Below the pieces are notes generated by a model that saw only the letters and a list, made by a program, of their open reading frames with translations, made no database searches and was not told the origin of the DNA. From contig BDSI01000031.1 in the NCBI GenBank assembly GCA_003117195.1, positions 99,501 through 163,500 on the forward strand: 64,000 bases of DNA, read 5' to 3'. Numbering within the stretch: the stretch's first letter is position 1; each line of letters starts with the position of its first letter. Of this stretch, positions 57,787 through 64,000 are shown in pieces. This DNA is from Eudorina sp. 2006-703-Eu-15 (taxonomy: Eukaryota > Chlorophyta > Chlorophyceae > Chlamydomonadales > Volvocaceae). Made by a program: the position numbers and the translations under genes.

Positions 57787-59858
57787 ATGGCCAGCAGCCG
57801 ACTGCTGTGCCTTTGCCTCTTGGCAGCGACACTGTGCGCTGCCACAGCAAAGGTCAATGTGAAGCTCACGGATAAACTTGTCGAACTCTTGAAAAAGGTT
57901 TGTACTTGCGCATGGGTCCCAGGACGCGTTCAGGTCATCGGAGGATACGTATATCAATCAGCATGTTAATGACTCTCATTTGGAGCTATACAGGGTGGCC
58001 GAGCTCTGCTCCAGCAACTTGATCTTTCACAGCTGTCTGGTGACGCGCGCAGTACAACGACGCTTTGACATATCTTACTTTCACGATTCAAATGATTGGC
58101 CCCCACAGAAACAACTTGAAGGCATTGTTGAGGAGTTGCAGCGGGATGGCATGGACGTCAACCAACCCGACTCAAAGGGCCGGCTCCCGTTGATCGAAGC
58201 CGTGCGCACGAAGGAACTGAAGTATGTTGATGCTATGCTGCAATATGGGGCACTGGCAAAATCCAAGGACCCAGCTACAGGCGCGACACCTCTTCACCTG
58301 GCCTTCCAGCAGAACCTGCACCAGGTGATCCGGTTTGAATGTACCCGATCTGTACTATATACCGCGTTTTGGAATAAGGTCCGATTGTTTGTCCTGCATC
58401 GGGTCGCCGAGGTTAAGCAAGCACAACTGACATAGGCTCCTGTGGGCCAACGCGTTGCCCCAGATTGCCAAGCTGTTGCTGCAGTACGGTGCGGATGTTA
58501 ACGTGGAGGACAAAGCTGGCAAGAAGGCGAGGGAGTATGCTCCTTCAAAGGAAATCCGTGAACTTATCACCGCGTACGACAACAACGGTGCCATGGCATT
58601 CGAGGACCCGCCAGGCACCTGGACCAAGCAAGACAAGGGTGCTAGTAAGTGATTCTGTTTGTTGACGATGTGAGCGTCAGAAACGGGTACATCTTTGAGT
58701 ATCTGTGAACTAGCATGGGCTCTTTGTTGCTGTAGAGGATGAATACTGGTTCAACAGCAAGACGGGCGAGAGCCGCTGGAATGTCCCGCCATCGTGCGCA
58801 TGGCAGCGCGTGGACGTGCAGGGCCATCCGATCAAGTACATCAACGCTATCACGGGTCAGGAGGTGAACACCGTGCCGCCGGTAAGTTTCTTGCCACACA
58901 GTTTTTGGATATGCGCGTCTCCTTGAAGACGAACACAGCATTAATGGAAAATCAATGTGCAACTGTCCAGTTACTGTATTTGTCCATCATTCGTTCCATG
59001 CTGCAGTCGCTCGCCTGGGTTAAGGTGCGCGCTAACAACCAGGAGCTGTACTACAACTTCGCTGCCAACATTTCTCAGGTTGGTTGGGGTTCGTGATTAC
59101 TGTCGTCATCCACATTGCAAGACAACCGTTTCCCACAGTGTACTGTCTCGATGTCCAAAGTACGCATGTGCTTGTCTGAAGACGCGGTAACAACACCAAT
59201 GGATTGTCGATATACAGGTGGAGGTGCCACAGGAGGTCCCCAAGGAAGTGCTGGCAGAGATAGAGAAGAACGTCAACGCACGCTGGTTAGTAGAAGCAGC
59301 TTCCTCGCGATATTGCTCGTCCTTCTCGACCCATGCATGGATAAGGGATTATGCTGCCTTACATGCACCGTGCCAACCGATGGCGCACCATAGCCCCAAC
59401 AGACAGGTCCCTTAAAACATAATTGCAGGCACAATGAGAAGACTGGGGAGTTCAGCTGGACAGACCCCACCTACCAAACCGTCTGGAGGGAGCTTACTGA
59501 CGAAGGTAAGCTTGCGTACCCGAACACCGTTCACTGGACCTTGCTGTGAGCATTGTCACCTTCTGTTTCACGCAGAGACTGGCAACCCGTACTGGTACAA
59601 CATTGAGAGTGGTGAAAGTGTGTGGGATATGCCCAAAGAGATGGAGTGGACCAAGATTCCTGATGACGAGACCGGGTAAGGTGGTTTCGGAAGCTTCACG
59701 GAAGCTCTACACGTGGTAAAGAACACCTCGTGCTTATCTCCTAACCTTGAACACCAAAACATTGCAGGCAATTCTACTTCCACAACCGTGTGACTCTGGA
59801 GAGCTCTTGGGAGCCCCCGAGCCACCTGGCATGGGTGCGCCACGACAGCGACTTGTAA
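57787..59858 (+). CDS. Signal peptide, ankyrin and multi-WW domain protein (353 aa)
   Basis: Nine exons: 57787-57897, 58109-58324, 58464-58644, 58736-58881, 59007-59078, 59218-59285, 59429-59505, 59576-59675 and 59768-59858, in frame. Exon 1 encodes MASSRLLCLCLLAATLCAAT-A, a textbook signal peptide with an AXA-type site near residue 21. Two ankyrin repeats follow (LPLIEAVRTKELKYVDAML; TPLHLAFQQN...IAKLLLQYGADVN). The rest is a tandem of about six WW-like units: EYWFNSKTGESRWNVPP, a degenerate IKYINAITGQEVNTVPP, a degenerate LYYNFAANISQVEVP, RWHNEKTGEFSWTDP, YWYNIESGESVWDMP and FYFHNRVTLESSWEPP. WW domains bind proline-rich ligands and are normally cytosolic. No transmembrane segment or canonical H/KDEL is seen (the end is RHDSDL). 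TGTAA motifs are at 59962 and 60010. I do not know a named protein with this layout. Confidence 0.88.
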
Positions 59859-60818
59859 TGTCCTGTCTGCGACGTTACGACATGCGGTCTTTTGGACAGT
59901 GTTCGGCCCGTGTGGCTAGCTGGGTCGCCCCTCAGCCGATTTGCCGTGGATCTCAAGACAGTGTAACTAATGACAATTTATGAGCCCGACGTGCCAGCTA
60001 CTTGGCGTCTGTAAATCATTACATGGCAGGAACCTTGCAATGAATCGTCTCTAGGGTTGAGCGGCGATGCTGTGTTTAATGTGACAGTGAGCAACGGTGA
60101 AAAGTAAGGTGGTGGTGGAAAAGCAGCTTTGCTTGTACCGGCCACTGGGCCATCTACCTGCTACGGAACGAAGAATACTGACTGCTTGACGTGCTCACGC
60201 CGACATGTTCAGAGTTCGTTGCTTGCGATGAACTGATTTTTTTATGTATGCCGCAATCATCGTGCAGTCGAACGTCGCCGTGATTGCGCAATCCGACTGC
60301 CTTCGATTGTAACTCCATGCGTGCCTAATTGAATCCACTGTTCTTGGATTTTCTTGCATAGTTGCTGAGTCATGTAACACGAACGAACCAACCGACATAA
60401 AACGAAATCACCATCCGGTCTGCTGGTGTAGTCAATTCCTATAGTAAGGTAAAATCTGGGATATGTTATATCTGTCTACGTCTCTTTGAATGACGCCTCC
60501 AACCAGCCGCTCACTGCTCACGCAGCGAACCAGCCGAAGGCGAATGATGTTGTGCGTACGTCCTAAGTCATTGCAGTTCAGTTAGGAATGTCGGATTGTT
60601 GCTGTTTCCAACACAGTGCAGGGATGGAACAAAACGAATTTGACCTTGCGCACCCGGAGAGTTTGTTTTTTGTATTTTTCAGAGAGTACTTGTCAAGTAT
60701 TACCATTAGACGTAGGTTTGCCTGTTTCGGAAATGCTTGTGGAGTTGATACTTAAACAGCTGGCTGTCTTCACGGTGGAGTAAAGGCCTTGGCAAGGTTC
60801 AAGCCGTCTAGTTTAAAG
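59859..60818. other. 3' region of the ankyrin/WW gene and PAN2 promoter
   Basis: Non-coding stretch of 960 bp between two plus-strand genes, A/T-richer than either. TGTAA at 59962 and 60010 suits a polyadenylation signal about 100-150 bp past the stop. No gene is apparent. Confidence 0.45.
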
Positions 60819-63800
60819 ATGTACAGTGCTTATGGGATGGGCGAGCTGGCGGTCGCGCCGCTGGACGCCAATTACGTCTCGGCGGTGCGTCATGTATTGT
60901 ACTTGCGTCAACGACGTCCACCTCCTGGACTCTTTTTGTGAAATTTCCACGAGCACATGACTTCCGCGAACCAGGCAAAAATTCGGCGCTGGAAGTCGTT
61001 GCGTTGCGTAGCGTCCTTATCCCGGCACACCTGAGCCTGTACCTGTGTGCATCTTGCCCATGCTCCAGGTCACGGCTTTGCGCTTCAGCCCTCAGCACGA
61101 GGCGCTGTGGGCGGGTACGTCTGGGAGGGGGGAAGAGTGGCGTATGTGAGGCGTGCCGGCGGTCAATAACGGATCAGATCAACGGGCCATTGGTATGACC
61201 GCAGCCTCCTTACCACACGGTCGCTGTCCCTCCATCGGGAGAATTTACCCCCGGGTCAGGGTCGGCTCCTCGTCACGACGGTCGCCGCGGCGTGTGACGC
61301 TGCTCTTAATCTCCTGCGCAGGCACGGACTCGGGGCACTTGTACACGTTGCAGTGCCCCACGCTGCAACCGTACGCGCACTGGCAGGCGCATCCCTCGGA
61401 GCCCGTTCTGGACGTCGCCGCCGCGGGGGACGGTGTGCTGTCGCTGAGCCAGCACAGGTACGCGCCTGCCATTGCAGCGGGTGGAACGGACGAGTTTGCT
61501 GTCCTGATTGAAGTATGTTAAGGGACCCTGGCCCGGGTCTTGATTGGCAGTGAATCAATCATGCTAATTCATGCACGACGGCGCGGGCCCGGATGGAGCG
61601 GCCCTTCAGGAAGGAGATGCGCGGCGGAGCACATATGCATGCGCTTGTCTGAACGCATTTAGTGCCTCGTAACGTTGCGGTCGTCCGGGAGCGCCGCTCC
61701 TTTGTTGCGCGCCATTGCAACATGTCCTAGGACTGGCTGGGGCCCGAGGATGGCGAACGGAAGCAACTCGGCATCACGGCTCAGTTGCACTGTGTTCCGC
61801 TGCTATCTGACAGCGCACCAAGATGTATAAGGAGCGGACCTCGTTGCCAGCGCAGTGCCAGCGCGCGGGAAAGGGGAGTGCCAGACGAGGCCTGACTCAA
61901 GCTGACCCGACTAGCTGATTCGCCACCACCACATCCGCTCTCGTAGAGTTCGGGTTTCTCGCTGAACACATGTGCACAATGCATGCCGCATGGATAGCTT
62001 CATGGCAATTGTCCTGAATGTAAGCGGATGCTTTTGCACCGACGTCATGTTGTCGCCCTGCCTCACCGCAGGCTGGCTCTGTACGGACTGGGCGGTGCGC
62101 CCCGATGGTCCATGAATGACGCGGTGCGCATCCCGCGGGCCGGGACGGGGCCGGGTGGCCAGGGCACCATACCTAGTGGGCCAAAGGGAGGTGGGGTGGG
62201 CGCATGGGCCGCAGCTGCGCATGGCCTGGTGGAGGAAAACGGTGCGATGCCAGGAGCGGAGATCAAGGGCGGGCGGCACGGGATGCGTCAGGTGGCGTAC
62301 TGTTGATTCCTCCGGAGTCCTATCCGCATCTCCCTAAACGGTTGGTGTTCTCATTGGCCTGTCGGCTTCACTTTCAGGCTGGCCAGTTCTCGGCACTGTG
62401 CCTGGACGGCGGGCCCGGCAATGGCGGTGGCAGCAGCACCGGCAGCGGCGGCCGGGCGGTGCTGGGCCGCCACAGCGCCCTGATGTCGCTGGTGGACCTC
62501 ACCTCGGGCAAGGTGGCGGTGGAGCAGGTGAGGGACGCCCCGCGGAAGGGCCCCAGCGGAGGACTGCGCGTTCCCCTCCCCCCTTTTGCTGTGGCAGCAG
62601 CGCAGGTCGAGTATGCCTACCAATTTCCTACATCCCCCCATTGCAAGGCGGGGGAAAAGGGTCCGGACTCTCACATACACATGTTATATAGTCGCACCGT
62701 GCGTTATTATGTCGACACGATTCAAAGTGCATGATTGCTAACCCGCGCCCACGCCTGCACAGCCATTGAGGGCCGCTAGGGGCGGGCCCGGCCACCGCCG
62801 TGTGGATGCGCATGCGTGTGTTGACCGATGACCGGACTGCTGTACGCGGCTCCACCCGGGCCCGGGGGCCTCTGCTTTGCTGCGCCGCCTGCTGACAGGA
62901 GGTGATGGGCCTGATGGGCGGCGAGGGCATCACCCTTCTGCGCGGTCCGGTGTCCCGCGGGTCGCTGTGCTGCGCCACCTCGCTGGGCCGCCTGGCGCTG
63001 ATCGACCCACGGGCCAAGCTGCGGGTGCGAAACTTGGGGAACGAAACGAAGAGAAAAAAATCAGCCACGAGCAAGGCTCGGGGGGAGCGTGGGGGCTCGC
63101 TTGCAGTCTTGCTGCGTTGCCGCTGAGGACGGGGCCCCAGTTTGGAAAGGCGCGCGGGTGGATGCGTGCACGGGCGGATCGGGCGGCGGCGCTGGGTCGT
63201 ATGGGACGGGGCGCGGCGGGGTTAACCTGATCCACCTGGCTTCCTGCAAACAAACCCTTCCCTGACGGCCCTGCGCCGCGTCCACGGGCCCTCCATGTGA
63301 TCCGCCCACTTGTTCGGCACCTTCCGCCGGGTCCTGCCCCGGGTGCGAAGGTGGACAGCGCGCTGACCGCCGCCCTTGGGGGTGTGGCGGCGCTGGACGC
63401 CCGCGGTGACACGGTGGCGGCGGCGGGCTACGGGGTGCGGGCGGGGCAGGTGGTGGCGGAGAACTGCGTCAAGGTGCGCGGCCGCGTGGCGGGAGACGTG
63501 TGGTGTGGTGATGTGCGGTGCGGAGACGGCCCTGGGCGGGCCAGGGGGTCCTGAGGGGCCCCTGGGCGGCTCCCGAAGGTGACGGCCCCCCAGGGTGTCG
63601 GCGTGCGGGTGAGGAGGGGCACCCTGATGGGGTCCTCACCTAGGAGTTTGGGACCCTACCTGCGTCGGTCTGCACGCTTCCTGTTGGGCCGCGGCTGGCC
63701 TGTCCTGACGCCCTGACTGCCTCTGCCCCCCTTTCCCCCCGCCCCCCGACAGATCTTCGACATGCGCGCGGGCCTGCGGCTGCTCTTCTCGCTGCCGGTG

Positions 63801-64000
63801 CCCGGCACCCCCGCGGCGCTGTGCTTCCACCCGCTGATGCCCGCCAGCCTGCTGGTGGCACTGCCCTCCGCCATGTTCTGTCTGGCGGACACGGCCACAG
63901 CGGTGGCCAGCAGCATCTACCAGGTGCGTGCTGTTCGGCAGGCCAGGCAGGAGTGCGTCTTGTGCAAGGGGGCCATGGCTAAGCCCGTGCACCAGGTGTG
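60819..64000 (+). CDS. PAN2: PAN2, PAN2-PAN3 deadenylase catalytic subunit, 5' part only
   Basis: Eight exons are inside the window: 60819-60884, 61069-61114, 61322-61457, 62072-62123, 62378-62527, 62899-63024, 63351-63473 and 63753-63923 (290 aa, in frame); the next donor (caggtgcgtg) is at 63924 and the gene continues past the edge. PAN2 with PAN3 shortens mRNA poly(A) tails in the cytoplasm. Only the N-terminal WD40 region is visible: VTALRFSPQHEALWAGTDSG and VLSLSQHR match the opening blade of PAN2, ALMSLVDLTSGKV and GGVAALDARGDTVAAAGYG match later blades, and VKIFDMRAGLRLLFSLPVP, FHPLMPASLLVALP match the VYDLRMMRAITPL...F-P segment. The ubiquitin-hydrolase-like and exonuclease domains would lie outside. 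A Gly/Ser-rich insert interrupts exon 5. Confidence 0.82.

Noticed and set aside
58325..58463. Alternative splice in the ankyrin/WW gene keeping VIR...LLWANALPQ in the protein
   Set aside because: Phase would allow it, but joining CAG at 58324 directly to ATT at 58464 restores an ankyrin repeat of exact canonical length.

Overview
This is a stretch of a eukaryotic nuclear genome, most likely from a volvocine or chlamydomonad green alga. The reasons are: GC-rich coding sequence packed with short introns of the gtgagt/gtgcgt...cag type; very long Ala/Pro/Gln/Gly/Ser-rich insertions inside otherwise conserved proteins; plant-type protein versions (SUF4/BuGZ, an STR8-like rhodanese, an F-box/PP2-like protein); and TGTAA motifs downstream of some stops. 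No bacterial operon, insertion sequence, CRISPR array or rRNA gene is visible. The species assignment is inference.

I reconstructed ten protein genes by joining exons by eye at GT(GC)-AG borders. Every model was checked for continuous phase, and nine of the ten agree with family homology. From left to right: an unrecognised low-complexity protein (minus, 20-3234); a BuGZ/ZNF207/SUF4 zinc-finger protein (plus, 4293-6399); a TrhO/STR8-type rhodanese tRNA hydroxylase (minus, 7604-12569) with a 170-bp satellite array in its fourth-from-last... largest intron, the one between exons 3 and 4; a type III beta phosphatidylinositol 4-kinase of about 1,987 residues (plus, 13088-22342); an F-box/PP2-like protein (plus, 25161-28204); a MINDY-family deubiquitinase ending in a CaaX box (minus, 33602-38637); an EH-domain/coiled-coil/NPF endocytic scaffold (plus, 39049-45365); an AGD5/SMAP-like ArfGAP (minus, 48129-49736, one exon); a WD40 protein of a conserved but unnamed family (minus, 50986-55103); a signal-peptide/ankyrin/multi-WW protein (plus, 57787-59858); and the 5' part of PAN2 (plus, 60819 to beyond the right edge). 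Counting the unrecognised gene this is eleven loci, ten complete or nearly complete and one truncated.

Many neighbours are divergent pairs with short shared upstream regions (518 bp at 12570-13087, 411 bp at 38638-39048) or convergent pairs separated by long non-coding stretches (28205-33601, 45366-48128). Three products act on the Golgi/endocytic membrane route (PI4K-beta, the EH scaffold, the ArfGAP), and a fourth, the MINDY enzyme, carries a predicted lipid anchor. This may be coincidence, because eukaryotic gene order is weakly functional. Two other products act in RNA metabolism (TrhO, PAN2), and two in proteolysis or ubiquitin biology (F-box, MINDY).

The most unusual items are: the ankyrin plus about six tandem WW-like modules behind a predicted secretion signal; the intronic 170-bp satellite with an alternating A/B higher-order pattern; the roughly 1,250-residue insertion inside the PI4K kinase N-lobe with repeated short amphipathic motifs; the GC-AG intron in the EH gene; a 39-bp-arm hairpin at 56215-56310; and the CaaX-terminated algal MINDY.
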